Below are positions 9,718 to 18,629 of a stretch of DNA of 64,000 nucleotides, piece after piece; position 1 is the stretch's first letter, and each line of letters starts with the position of its first letter. The notes beneath the pieces are model-generated. The model made no database searches. It was not told where the DNA came from and was given only the letters and a program-made list of their open reading frames with translations. A program made the translations under genes and the position numbers. Origin of the DNA: Alkalinema pantanalense (GTDB lineage: Bacteria > Cyanobacteriota > Cyanobacteriia > Leptolyngbyales > Leptolyngbyaceae); NCBI RefSeq assembly GCF_050753345.1, contig NZ_JBLZFX010000016.1, positions 1 through 64,000 on the forward strand, written 5' to 3'.

Positions 9718-10309
9718 AGGATGTGAGGTATATATCCGGTAATTGAACGAAGGAGCCTAAGGATTAGGCCAGTCATTGGTTGACGCGCAAGAATCTTCCT
9801 GCGCGAGACTCTTCAGTGAGTCGAGATGCTCGATTAAGAGTCCCATCAACGAAAAAGTCTTTTTTTAAGTTGCCCAATCCTCTCTGCGCCTTCAACGATT
9901 TGAGATCGGGTTCACAAAACCTTCATACGCCTCTAGCTCTTCGTGTAAGTCTCACCGCAAAACTCAACAACCATAACACCTCCCTCATGAATTGCTGGAA
10001 ATAAATAGTTTTCGCAGATGGCATGCTTTTTGTAGATGGGAGAGGGATAACGCCCTTGGTCAAGAACAGGAGAAACCTCGGCTACAATAAAGGCTGTTTT
10101 GTCATGGAGTCTGAGCGAGAGGGACGCATTTTATCTTGCTGCTAGGCAATGGATGCGTGGGATTGAGCCTCACTCTCAAAGAACGTGCCATTGTCCTGCT
10201 ATGATTTTGCCCAAATGGGTAGCCATTTGATGGTTACCTGTTGTGTGCTTAACCAGGATTGGCTAGTGCACGCAATCGGTAGTATCGGGTGTTTTGAATC
10301 AGGTCACCT
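9718..10309. other. 592-bp intergenic region with nested hairpins, no convincing gene
   Basis: Two adjacent structures are visible: CGCGCA (9784-9789) pairing with TGCGCG (9800-9805), and GACTCTT (9807-9813) pairing with AAGAGTC (9836-9842), which encloses an inner CGAG/CTCG stem (9822-9832). A run of seven T follows about 20 bases later. The arrangement could be a small RNA, a transcription end for a leftward or rightward transcript, or the remnant end of an IS200/IS605-type element. I see no transposase sequence. The rest contains the promoter region of the following glucosyltransferase gene without a recognisable box. Confidence 0.45.
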
Positions 10310-11770
10310 ATGTCGGAGAATTCCTGGCCAGAAAACGATTCCTATCAGTCGCTAGAGTTGGCTGAATCAGGCCCCTCTGGGCTGTCGGAAGCGATCGCGC
10401 TTCCCTTAACCGCTGAAGATGAAGATTTTGATCCGTCTCCCTTGGATCAAGGGTTTGAAGGACGTCGGGTCAAGGCTGCTTTTGTACTGACGGGGACTTG
10501 GAGCTTAATGTATTTGCTCCATTCACTGGCTTGGGGACTGTGGGTTGTGTGGGCTGTGACGGGTCTGATGACGCTTCACTTGGTTCGGGCTTTTTTTGCC
10601 AAGCCGATGGTTCATGCCCCTACACCGGATACCACTACGGAAGATTGGCCCACGGTGTCAATTTTGGTCTCTGCCAAAAATGAAGAGGCTGTGATTGAAA
10701 AGCTCGTGCGCAATCTCTGCGCTTTGGATTATCCCGGCGATCGCTATGACGTTTGGATCATTGACGATGCCAGCAGCGATCGGACTGCTCAGATTCTCCA
10801 AACCCTGCAACCAGAATTTGCCAATCTTCAGGTTTTCCGTCGCTCCCTCGGGGCCACGGGAGGCAAGTCTGGGGCATTGAATCAGGTTTTGCCCAAGACC
10901 CAGGGTGAATTTCTGGTGGTCTTCGATGCAGATGCCCAAATTCAGCCCGATTTCCTCCAGCAAACCTTGCCGATTTTCCTGGCGGACGATCGAGTCGGAG
11001 CAGTTCAGCTGCGTAAGGCGATCGTTCAGGCAGAGCACCTTGATACGCCGGATGCTGAGAACTTTTGGATCCGAGGGCAGCATGCGGAAATGTTGTTAGA
11101 TGCCTTCATGCAGCAGCAACGGATCGCGATCGGAGGACTGGGTGAACTAAGGGGGAATGGCCAATTAGTGCGCCGCCAAGCCTTGATGGACTGCGGCGGT
11201 TGGAATGAAGAAACCATTACCGACGACCTTGACTTGACTTTCCGTCTGCATCTCAATCAGTGGAATATTCATTGCTTTACGCTGCCACCTGTTTACGAAG
11301 AAGGGGTGACGACCGTTAAAGCGCTCTGGCATCAACGCAATCGCTGGGCAGAAGGGGGATATCAACGGTATTTGGATTATTGGCGATTAATCTTGAGAAA
11401 TCGCATGGGAACTCGTAAAACCCTCGATCTCTCAACTTTTTGGGTGATGCAATACTTCATGCCGACGGCAGCTATCCCAGACTTCGCCTTAGCGCTTGCC
11501 CGTCATCACAGCATGATGTTGACACCGCTTTCTATGCTAACGTTCCTATTTTTTGTTGCCAGTACGGTGCGGGGGTTGCGCCGCAAACGGTTAACCAATG
11601 GTCAGCACTTCAAAGGCCCCTGGGAAGCGTGGGGAGAGCCGATTCTTCAGTCGCTCCAAGGATTCCTCTACATGATGCATTGGTTTGTCGTAGTCAGTAG
11701 CGTGACGACGCGGATGGCGATCGTTCCCAAACGGCTGAAGTGGGTGAAAACGGTGCATACCGGGTCTTAG
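10310..11770 (+). CDS. mgdA: Monoglucosyldiacylglycerol synthase (1,2-diacylglycerol 3-glucosyltransferase)
   Basis: A 486-residue GT2-family membrane glycosyltransferase. It shows the nucleotide-sugar fold VSILVSAKNEEAVIEKL, the DDASSDRT loop, the FDADAQI DxD-type metal site, TDDLDL, and the processive-type HQRNRW motif. Transmembrane helices lie at about 60-100 and in the last 100 residues. The N-terminus (MSENSWPENDSYQ) and overall length closely resemble Synechocystis Sll1377/MgdA as I recall it. MgdA transfers glucose from UDP-glucose to diacylglycerol, the first step of thylakoid galactolipid synthesis in cyanobacteria; an epimerase then gives monogalactosyldiacylglycerol. It appears monocistronic and is followed by a strong terminator. 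A different GT2 substrate is the main alternative. Confidence 0.85.
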   Translation: MSENSWPENDSYQSLELAESGPSGLSEAIALPLTAEDEDFDPSPLDQGFEGRRVKAAFVLTGTWSLMYLLHSLAWGLWVVWAVTGLMTLHLVRAFFAKPMVHAPTPDTTTEDWPTVSILVSAKNEEAVIEKLVRNLCALDYPGDRYDVWIIDDASSDRTAQILQTLQPEFANLQVFRRSLGATGGKSGALNQVLPKTQGEFLVVFDADAQIQPDFLQQTLPIFLADDRVGAVQLRKAIVQAEHLDTPDAENFWIRGQHAEMLLDAFMQQQRIAIGGLGELRGNGQLVRRQALMDCGGWNEETITDDLDLTFRLHLNQWNIHCFTLPPVYEEGVTTVKALWHQRNRWAEGGYQRYLDYWRLILRNRMGTRKTLDLSTFWVMQYFMPTAAIPDFALALARHHSMMLTPLSMLTFLFFVASTVRGLRRKRLTNGQHFKGPWEAWGEPILQSLQGFLYMMHWFVVVSSVTTRMAIVPKRLKWVKTVHTGS

Positions 11771-11819
11771 CGATCGCAGGTGGGATTTGCCTGGAGTTAC
11801 TGAGTGAATCAAGAAAAGA

Positions 11820-11847
11820 GGGTATTCCCTAGGAATACCCTTTTTTT
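11820..11847 (+). terminator. Rho-independent terminator after mgdA
   Basis: A perfect stem GGGTATTCC/GGAATACCC with a CTA-containing tight loop is followed directly by seven T. On the opposite strand the same stem is followed by a T-rich run (TCTTTTCTT), so it can also end the leftward LTxxQ-protein transcript. Confidence 0.9.
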
Positions 11848-11934
11848 CTGTCATTCAAGTGGTGTCAATCCGTGGTGTGGTTGAAAGGGTGGGATGGAAA
11901 GGCTGCTAATCAATTCTGCGTTCCGGCCAAAAAC

Positions 11935-12423
11935 TTAGCCAGCTCCCTGACTTTTTCTCGCCTTGTTACCACGACGCTCTTGCATTTTCTGTTGCAGTTT
12001 GGCTTGCTGTTCAGGAGTGAGAACTTGCTTCATCTGCTCACGGGATGCTTTCATGATTTCCTTGATCTGAGCCTTCTGAGCATCGGTCAAGTTAGCTGCT
12101 TTCATCCCGCCCCGGCGGCCCTTCCGATCTCCAACGGCAGCTTTGATCTGAGCCTTCTGCTCTGGAGTCAATAGGGCTTCAATTTTGCTACGGGTGGATT
12201 GATGAATCTGCTTAATCTGATCTACTTGTTGCTGCGATAGGTTCAGTTCCTGCTTAAGTTTCTCGATGCGATCGCCCTTTCCTTCACCCAGTTGGGCAAT
12301 TTGCATCCCAGAATCACCATTCCACGCAGGGCGAGCAAAAGCGTTAGATGCAACCAAAGGACTAGCTAACACAGCCAGACCGGCAGCTAGAGCAACCCAT
12401 TTACGATTGACTTGGAAATTCAT
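11935..12423 (-). CDS. Spy/CpxP-like LTxxQ-motif periplasmic protein
   Basis: A 162-residue protein. I chose the ATG at 12423 because AAGGAG precedes it by about seven bases and it gives a clean signal peptide (MNFQVNRKWVALAAGLAVLASPLVASNAFA). The mature part is helical and rich in Gln, Lys and Arg, with three LTxxQ-type units (LSQQQVDQIKQIH, LTPEQKAQIKAAV, LTDAQKAQIKEIM, LTPEQQAKLQQKM). LTxxQ proteins of the Spy/CpxP group are periplasmic chaperones or envelope-stress sensors in Proteobacteria; many cyanobacteria have related small proteins of unproven role. The sensor kinase/regulator pair downstream of its promoter is divergent, so a regulatory link is possible but is inference only. Confidence 0.8.
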   Translation of the reverse strand: MNFQVNRKWVALAAGLAVLASPLVASNAFARPAWNGDSGMQIAQLGEGKGDRIEKLKQELNLSQQQVDQIKQIHQSTRSKIEALLTPEQKAQIKAAVGDRKGRRGGMKAANLTDAQKAQIKEIMKASREQMKQVLTPEQQAKLQQKMQERRGNKARKSQGAG

Positions 12424-12688
12424 GCCTATCTCCTTGAAAAAAATCATTGAAGAAATATTGTTCAACCTATCTCGTGGCACAGGCTTTATCTGCTGCTTGC
12501 CTCGATGCTTCTATCCTAATCAGTGGCATTGGTTCTGACCTGAGGCGTTTGTCCTAACTTGCCAATATCCCTAGCCTAGGACTTAAGACCCATTGACAGG
12601 AGCATAGAAAATCCGCAATGAAGGAGTCATCGGGAGTCTTACCGAACTCGATCGTTCTTCTCCATCTCACGTTTCACCCAGCGTCATC

Positions 12689-13927
12689 ATGCTCACCCCT
12701 CGTAATCATCCCCTGAAGTTTCTGCTGTATTTTGAATGGATTTTACTCACGATCGCCCTAATTGCAGAACTCTCGATCGGGGGAGGGCGGTGGGTACCAC
12801 GAGAGCCCTTTCTAAATATGCTGTGCATTGCCATGGTGGGGATTTTGGGGCTGCGCATTCCGACCCAACAGTTAGGCGCAAAGTTGAGCTACATACTACT
12901 CAATGCAGGTTTGATTATTCTGAGTAGTTTGCTGAGTGGCCTGCAGTTTTTCCCCCTGCTATTTGTGATTTTTGTGATCCGGTGCTGTCTGATTTTTGAG
13001 TCGAAGTATCATCTCGTTATCGTTGGCACGACCTTTTTGACAGCATTTTCAATCCAAATCTATCGATTGTTGATTTTTCTACCTTTCCGTCACACCACTT
13101 TCTCGATCGTGGCTCGCCCAAGACCCTTAGCTGCGCGTATTCCTGAGTTTGCCATCTCTCGTCTTTGGCTCATTTCCATGAGCGGAATTGTTTTGCTGGG
13201 ACTGGCACTAGTCTTCCTATCTCCAATGATTAGTGCAGTGCTAGCAGAACGCAAAAGCCGCGAAGAACTAGCGATCGCCCACGAACAACTGCGGAAATAT
13301 ACCCTAAAGATCGAAGACATTGCGACCTTACAGGAACGCAACCGTATTGCTCGCGAAATCCATGATTCCCTGGGGCATACCTTAACAGCCTTTAATCTGC
13401 ATTTAGAAGCGGCTCTACGGTTACTTGACAGCGACCCGCAGGAAGCTAAGGATCTCCTGCTAGAAGCGAAACAACTGAGTGCCAAGACGCTTCAGGATGT
13501 GCGCAGTTCTGTATCTACCCTGCGCAGTGATCCCTTGAAAAATCAATCCTTAGAAACTCTGTTGCAGGAATTAATTCAAGGCTTTCAACGATCGACTCAG
13601 ATACAGCCTGATATGCAAATCACCTTAGGCACAGATCTACCCTACCCGCTGAAAACCGCCACCTATCGCATTATCCAGGAAGCCCTGACGAATATTCAAA
13701 AATATGCCAGCGCCACCAATGTCAAAATTGAGGTTGCACTGCACAAACAGCTTATTGTGAAGATTCAGGATAATGGGAAAGGGTTTGTGCGATCGCAAAC
13801 GACCAGTGGCTTTGGACTCAAGGGCATGGAGGAACGAGTCTCCGCCTTAGGTGGAACCTTAGATATCCAGACAGCCCCCGGCCATGGCTGCTCCATCATA
13901 GCCACCTTCCCTTTGCTGCTGACTTAG
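12689..13927 (+). CDS. NarL-family sensor histidine kinase (HisKA_3)
   Basis: A 412-residue membrane sensor kinase. Residues 1-180 contain about five to six hydrophobic segments with no extracytoplasmic domain of note, so the sensing element is membrane-embedded as in DesK-type kinases. The dimerisation domain carries the HisKA_3 box ERNRIAREIHDSLGHTLTAF (phospho-acceptor His in REIHDS). The ATPase domain shows the N-box (IIQEALTNIQKYA), DNGKGF and GFGLKGMEERV. The response-regulator gene begins about 50 bases later, forming a classical two-component operon. The signal is unknown; membrane state or cell-envelope stress is suggested by the topology only. Confidence 0.9.
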   Translation: MLTPRNHPLKFLLYFEWILLTIALIAELSIGGGRWVPREPFLNMLCIAMVGILGLRIPTQQLGAKLSYILLNAGLIILSSLLSGLQFFPLLFVIFVIRCCLIFESKYHLVIVGTTFLTAFSIQIYRLLIFLPFRHTTFSIVARPRPLAARIPEFAISRLWLISMSGIVLLGLALVFLSPMISAVLAERKSREELAIAHEQLRKYTLKIEDIATLQERNRIAREIHDSLGHTLTAFNLHLEAALRLLDSDPQEAKDLLLEAKQLSAKTLQDVRSSVSTLRSDPLKNQSLETLLQELIQGFQRSTQIQPDMQITLGTDLPYPLKTATYRIIQEALTNIQKYASATNVKIEVALHKQLIVKIQDNGKGFVRSQTTSGFGLKGMEERVSALGGTLDIQTAPGHGCSIIATFPLLLT

Positions 13928-13976
13928 CCCCTTGCTTCCTTCCTGCTCCCTAGGTTTGCCATTGGAGACGTCACCC

Positions 13977-14783
13977 ATGATTCGCCTACTCCTGGTAGAT
14001 GACCAAATGCTCATTAGACGGGGATTGCGTGCCCTGCTTAAGCCTGAACCCGATTTAGAAGTCATCGGTGAAGCAGACAACGGGGAAGCCGCGATCGCCC
14101 AGCTAGCCAACCTCCAGCCAGATGTGGTGTTGATGGATGTGCGGATGCCCGTGATGGATGGCGTCGCAGCGACGCGGGAAATTTGCCAGCATTTTCCCCA
14201 GGTTAAGGTTCTCATTCTCACCACCTTTGACGATACCGATTACGTCACCCAAGCGTTGCAATACGGTGCATCTGGCTATCTGCTCAAAGATACCCCAGTA
14301 GAAGAATTGGTACAGGCCATTCACCTCGTAGCCAAAGGGTACACTCAATTAGCACCGGGACTTGCACAAAAACTATTAACCTCTAGCGGCCTGTCTAGCG
14401 GCATGGCCGGTGCTTCTAACCTGCTCCCAAGCCCCGCTCTCAATAACAGTTCTCTCAATGACAGTTCTCTCAAGATAATTTCCCAGGAGACTGTGCTCTC
14501 TGAACTTGACAATTGCAATTCTGCACAATCTACAATCCCCCAGCCAACGAATCCTGTCTCTGAAGGGGCACAACTGCTAGAATCCCTGACGCCGCGGGAA
14601 CGAGAAATTCTGCAATGGATCGCCCAGGGAGCCAGTAATCGCGAAATTGCTCAACAACTTTATATTTCTGAAAAAACCGTCAAAAACCACGTAACCAATA
14701 TTCTGAGCCGTCTGGGACTGCGCGATCGGACGCAAGCAGCCATTTTTGTCCATTCATTATCCAAGGGTGAATTCAAAGAGTAA
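13977..14783 (+). CDS. NarL/LuxR-family response regulator
   Basis: A 268-residue DNA-binding regulator. The start is taken at ATG 13977, with GGAG at 13963-13966; the upstream TTG would add a non-homologous leader. The receiver domain has the DD pair (residues 8-9), phospho-acceptor Asp54 in VVLMDVRMP, and Lys in YLLKDTP. A roughly 60-residue Ser/Asn-rich linker (about 135-195) is longer than usual and separates it from a LuxR helix-turn-helix (LTPREREILQWIAQGASNREIAQQLYISEKTVKNHV). It is the partner of the kinase immediately upstream. The linker contains a small repeat (NNSSLNDSSLK). Confidence 0.93.
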   Translation: MIRLLLVDDQMLIRRGLRALLKPEPDLEVIGEADNGEAAIAQLANLQPDVVLMDVRMPVMDGVAATREICQHFPQVKVLILTTFDDTDYVTQALQYGASGYLLKDTPVEELVQAIHLVAKGYTQLAPGLAQKLLTSSGLSSGMAGASNLLPSPALNNSSLNDSSLKIISQETVLSELDNCNSAQSTIPQPTNPVSEGAQLLESLTPREREILQWIAQGASNREIAQQLYISEKTVKNHVTNILSRLGLRDRTQAAIFVHSLSKGEFKE

Positions 14784-15053
14784 ATGAAGTTTACTGTTTT
14801 CTCTAGCATCCCTCTCCGTAGAATTGCTAGGATACCTGTCAATTCCATTATTCTCATTCAATATTGCTGATTCAATAATTGCCAATTCAAATCATGAGCC
14901 GTAATTTCTAACCTGTTTTGAATTGATCCGGCTGAAGTGGGGCGAGAGAGTGAGCTTGTTTAGGATCCCTCAGCAATTGTACCCACTGAACCTGCTAGGA
15001 TGAAGTGCTATGTTTTTCGATTGTCCCTAACGAGCGAAAGAGAGGGTATTGCC

Positions 15054-16286
15054 TTGTCACGCCGATATTTCTTTACTTCCGAGTCTGTTACTGAGGGGCA
15101 TCCTGACAAGATTTGTGATCAAATTTCTGACACAATTCTGGATGCGGTGCTGACTCAGGATCCCAAAAGTCGGGTTGCAGCTGAAGTTGTTGTCAATACA
15201 GGCTTAGTGCTGATTACGGGTGAAATTACGACCAAAGCGCAGGTCAATTTTATTGAGTTAGCACGCCAAAAGATTGCTGAAATTGGCTACACGCTCTCTG
15301 AGAACGGCTTTGCCTCCAATAGCTGTGCAGTGTTAGTGGCGTTGGACGAGCAATCTCCGGACATTGCCCAAGGGGTAGATACTGCCCAGGAAACCCGGGA
15401 GCAACTCAGCTCCGAAGAACTGGACAAAATTGGGGCGGGTGACCAAGGCATCATGTTTGGCTTTGCCTGCAACGAAACGCCGGAACTGATGCCCCTCCCC
15501 ATTAGCTTGGCGCACCGGATTTCCCGGAAGTTGGCGGAAGTCCGTAAACTGGGGGTTTTGAACTATCTGCGTCCCGATGGCAAAACGCAGGTGACGATTC
15601 TCTACGAAGATAACCAACCGATCGGCATCGATACGATTCTGGTTTCGACCCAACATGATGAAGGGGTCAGCCAAGATCAAATCAAGGCGGATCTGTGGAA
15701 GCATGTGGTGGAACCTTGTTTCGCAGATATTGTGATCAAGCCCGATGAGAATACGAAGTATTTAGTCAATCCCACTGGAAAGTTTGTGATTGGTGGGCCC
15801 CAAGGGGATGCTGGGCTCACAGGCCGCAAAATTATTGTGGATACCTACGGTGGCTATTCCCGGCACGGGGGTGGCGCATTCTCCGGTAAGGATCCTACGA
15901 AGGTCGATCGCAGTGCAGCCTATGCCGCTCGCCACGTGGCTAAGAATATTGTGGCAGCAGGTTTGGCGGATAAGTGCGAAGTGCAATTGAGCTATGCGAT
16001 CGGGGTGGCTCGGCCCGTGAGTTTGCTGGTGGAAACCTTCGGCACGGGCAAAATTGACACTGATAAGCTGACCGAACTCGTCAATCAGCACTTTGAATTA
16101 CGCCCCGCTGGCATTATCCAAACCTTCAATCTCCAAACGTTACCCGGAGAGCGGGGCGGTCGATTCTTCCAAGATGTAGCCTCCTATGGCCACTTTGGTC
16201 GTCCCGACTTGGAACTGCCTTGGGAGCAGACGGATAAGGCTGAGGCTCTGAAACAAGCGGCTGCTAGCCTTTTAGCAACGGCTTAA
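15054..16286 (+). CDS. metK: S-adenosylmethionine synthetase
   Basis: A 410-residue enzyme that makes S-adenosylmethionine from methionine and ATP in the cytosol. Signatures include SESVTEGHPDKICDQISD at the N-terminus, GAGDQGIMFGFACNETPELMPLP, the glycine loop GGGAFSGKD, and the C-terminal PWEQTDKAEALK. Family members begin MS(K/R)RYLFTSES, so translation most likely starts at the TTG at 15054 (reading LSRRYFFTSES), preceded by GAGAGGG; the ATG at 15000 would add 18 unusual residues. The 270-bp upstream region shows no recognisable SAM riboswitch. A terminator follows. Confidence 0.97.
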   Translation: MSRRYFFTSESVTEGHPDKICDQISDTILDAVLTQDPKSRVAAEVVVNTGLVLITGEITTKAQVNFIELARQKIAEIGYTLSENGFASNSCAVLVALDEQSPDIAQGVDTAQETREQLSSEELDKIGAGDQGIMFGFACNETPELMPLPISLAHRISRKLAEVRKLGVLNYLRPDGKTQVTILYEDNQPIGIDTILVSTQHDEGVSQDQIKADLWKHVVEPCFADIVIKPDENTKYLVNPTGKFVIGGPQGDAGLTGRKIIVDTYGGYSRHGGGAFSGKDPTKVDRSAAYAARHVAKNIVAAGLADKCEVQLSYAIGVARPVSLLVETFGTGKIDTDKLTELVNQHFELRPAGIIQTFNLQTLPGERGGRFFQDVASYGHFGRPDLELPWEQTDKAEALKQAAASLLATA

Positions 16287-16341
16287 AAATCTCAGCCAAT
16301 AGCGGCTGGAGGCCGAATAGAGAGCATTCCTTTAGGAAATT

Positions 16342-16368
16342 GGGCGATCGATGAGATCGTCCTTTTTT
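16342..16368 (+). terminator. Rho-independent terminator after metK
   Basis: An eight-pair stem GGGCGATC/GATCGTCC (one G-U pair) with a short GATGA loop is followed by TTTTTT, 56 bases after the metK stop. Confidence 0.8.
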
Positions 16369-16409
16369 GTCTGCCTGATCTTTTTGTCTACCTGATCGGG
16401 ATGCCTGAC

Positions 16410-17186
16410 TCAACCCATTGCCGACAAAACCGTAATCTCAGCCAAACTTTCGACCATGACATGGGCATTGGGGATGGTAAAAGGTTGATCCCAAGCGCCC
16501 CAAACCCCGATCGCGCCGGCTGCTCCAGCGCGTTTAGCCAATTCAATATCGGCAGCGGAGTCTCCTACGACTAAGGTTTGCGACGGAGGAACCCCGATCT
16601 CTGTACAGGCTTGCTGAAGAAGCTGTGGATCAGGCTTGCTTAGCCCAACTTGGGCCCCCATTGCAAGGGAGATATAGGGGGTCAACCCATAGGTCTGGAC
16701 AAAAGCCTTGACATTGGGTGTGGTGTCCGCTGAAAGGAGCCCGAGGTGTAACCCATGGCTGTGCAGGTTGTCTAAACAAGGTCGTCCTTGGGGCACGATC
16801 GGGGTGAGTAAGTCTTTGCGCGGAAAAAGTTGACTCGCTTCCTGAAAAGCTGTTTGAACGATCGTCAAAGCTTCGACCCAAGGAAATCCCAGTGCGGCTA
16901 TGTAGCCCGCTGTCGCAATTTCGTTATCCCGCCGCGATCCCACCGCCATCAGCCCTGCTGGATGAATTTGGCTTTTGGACATGCCCCAAGCTTGGAATAG
17001 GCGATCGGTCAATTGCGCCATGGCATTGGGTGAAAGAATCTCTTTGAGGTGGTTGTCCAAACAGGTCAGCCGTTTTTCGGCTTGGGTTACCAAATAATCC
17101 CGCGAATCTGCCAGGGTTCCATCCTTGTCAAAAATGATCGCTTGGATCTGCTCAAAAACGCGATCGCCACATCGTATGACTGCCAT
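16410..17186 (-). CDS. HAD-family phosphatase, phosphoglycolate-phosphatase-like
   Basis: A 258-residue haloacid-dehalogenase hydrolase. Motif I is IFDKDGTLADS, where the first Asp is the nucleophile; the Lys between the two aspartates is common in cyanobacterial members. Motif II is LLSADTT, motif III the Lys in GLSKPDP, and motif IV VVGDSAADIELAKRAG. The helical cap inserted after motif I marks subclass IA, the type of Gph phosphoglycolate phosphatase. Photorespiratory 2-phosphoglycolate removal would suit a cyanobacterium, but substrate specificity cannot be read from these motifs. It converges on metK. Confidence 0.85.
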   Translation of the reverse strand: MAVIRCGDRVFEQIQAIIFDKDGTLADSRDYLVTQAEKRLTCLDNHLKEILSPNAMAQLTDRLFQAWGMSKSQIHPAGLMAVGSRRDNEIATAGYIAALGFPWVEALTIVQTAFQEASQLFPRKDLLTPIVPQGRPCLDNLHSHGLHLGLLSADTTPNVKAFVQTYGLTPYISLAMGAQVGLSKPDPQLLQQACTEIGVPPSQTLVVGDSAADIELAKRAGAAGAIGVWGAWDQPFTIPNAHVMVESLAEITVLSAMG

Positions 17187-17249
17187 CCAATCCCCTCCCT
17201 CAAGGTTTACGCCCGATTCCCTGTCTAAATCCAGTCCGAATATCCAATC

Positions 17250-17276
17250 AAAAAGGGACGCTCGATCGAACGTCCC
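17250..17276 (-). terminator. Rho-independent terminator after the ribosomal protein S1 gene
   Basis: On the minus strand the near-perfect inverted repeat GGGACG...CGTCCC, enclosing TTCGATCGAG with one mismatch, is followed by TTTTT. It lies about 40 bases after the S1 stop codon. Confidence 0.85.
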
Positions 17277-17314
17277 CTAAGGGTGTAAAAACACTGGAAT
17301 GAGAATTTACAACA

Positions 17315-18268
17315 CTATTCTGCGACTACGGCTTCTTCTGTTGTAATTTCCATGGAAGGCACTGGAGCACCTTGCTCTTTCAGTTTTTCACGGTACTTCG
17401 CAGCCATTTCCTCCGCTTGCTCGTAAACCGCTTGGCGATTCTTCACCATGTCGCCCGGTTCCGGCTCAAGCTGCTTCGTAGACAGCGAGATCCGACCCCG
17501 TTCTGCATCCAAATCAATGATCATGACTTTGACTTCATCGTTTACATTAAACACGCTGTGGGGCATGTCAATGTGATCGTGGGAGATCTCAGAGATGTGC
17601 AGCAGACCGCTGACGCCACCGATGTCGATAAACGCACCGTAGGGCTTGATACCGCGAACGGTCCCCACCACCACTTCGCCCACTTCCAGGCGATTCATCT
17701 TGCGTTCAACCAGTGCACGGCGGTGGCTCAATACTAGGCGGTTGCGCTCTTCATCCACTTCCAAAAACTTCAGGGGCAATTCTTCACCCACCAGTTCTTC
17801 CTTCGGCTTGCGGGTGCTGATATGTGACCCAGGAATAAATCCACGCAGACCTTCAATCCGCACCAAGGCCCCACCACGGTTGGTCGCGAAGACGAGAGAA
17901 CGAACCGTTGCATCTTCTGCTTGCAACTGACGAACCCGTTCCCAAGCCCGCATATATTCAATACGCCGGATTGAAAGCGTTAACTGACCATCTTCGTTTT
18001 CGTCAGCCAGAATGAAGAACTCGCGGGTTTCGTTGGATTGCAGAACTTCTTCAGGAGCATCGATGCGGTTGATCGACATTTCCTGAATGGGGATGTAGGC
18101 TGCGGTTTTAGCACCGATATCAATTAGTGCGCCCCGAGGCTCAAGACTAAACACGGTTCCAGCCACAACATCTCCAGGGCTGAAATGGTAGTCATACTTA
18201 TCCAATAACGCTGCAAAATCTTCGTGGGTAAAGCCCACATCCACCGTTCCTGCTTTCTGATTGACCAT
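17315..18268 (-). CDS. rpsA: 30S ribosomal protein S1
   Basis: A 317-residue protein with three S1 OB-fold repeats: about 31-101 (GDVVAGTVFSLEPRGALIDIG), 117-183 (TNRGGALVRIEGLRGFIPGS) and 197-265 (GEVVVGTVRGIKPYGAFIDIGGVSGLLH). Cyanobacterial and plastid S1 is shorter than the six-domain enterobacterial protein, and this length is normal. It binds mRNA on the small ribosomal subunit and helps start translation, including on leaders with weak Shine-Dalgarno sequences, which are frequent in this window. The Glu/Ala-rich C-terminus (MEITTEEAVVAE) is typical. The gene has its own terminator. Confidence 0.96.
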   Translation of the reverse strand: MVNQKAGTVDVGFTHEDFAALLDKYDYHFSPGDVVAGTVFSLEPRGALIDIGAKTAAYIPIQEMSINRIDAPEEVLQSNETREFFILADENEDGQLTLSIRRIEYMRAWERVRQLQAEDATVRSLVFATNRGGALVRIEGLRGFIPGSHISTRKPKEELVGEELPLKFLEVDEERNRLVLSHRRALVERKMNRLEVGEVVVGTVRGIKPYGAFIDIGGVSGLLHISEISHDHIDMPHSVFNVNDEVKVMIIDLDAERGRISLSTKQLEPEPGDMVKNRQAVYEQAEEMAAKYREKLKEQGAPVPSMEITTEEAVVAE

Positions 18269-18377
18269 GCTAATGATTTCCTAGTTCGTATCTCTAGTTA
18301 AGATTCGCCTCCTGTCGATGCATATGCAGCCCCCAGAACTACCCTGAGAACATGCAGCCTACACCTTCATCCCCCGC

Positions 18378-18629
18378 TTATAAGATAGTTGCAGGAGATT
18401 CAACTAGACGTTTCAAGAGTTCAGAAGTCATATCATAGCTCAAGTGGGGCCCCCAAGAACAGATTTTCCAGAATTCCTCATGGGGATCTGGAGGGAGTTC
18501 GATCGTCCCCATGTCTCGTCCATCATTCGCTAGGGTTACGGTTTGTCCACTTGCCTTTGCATACCTGGAAGAACGTTTCTGCTGATGGCAATCGTTGCAA
18601 ATATTTGCTAGGTTCCTGGAAATTTGCAC
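18378..18629 (-). CDS. Possible small hypothetical protein upstream of rpsA
   Basis: An 83-residue reading frame, oriented like rpsA and ending 110 bases upstream of it. The central phrase IELPPDPHEEFWKICSWGPHLSYDMTSELLKRLVE looks protein-like, but the first 40 residues do not, and an equally long frame lies on the other strand. No ribosome binding site is evident and I do not recognise a family. It may be the rpsA leader instead of a gene. Confidence 0.3.
   Translation of the reverse strand: MQISRNLANICNDCHQQKRSSRYAKASGQTVTLANDGRDMGTIELPPDPHEEFWKICSWGPHLSYDMTSELLKRLVESPATIL

Noticed and set aside
9780..10004. 74-residue frame before mgdA
   Set aside because: TTG start, no binding site, and it overlaps the hairpins; no homology recognised.
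14784..15053. SAM riboswitch ahead of metK
   Set aside because: No S-box or other SAM riboswitch core is recognisable.
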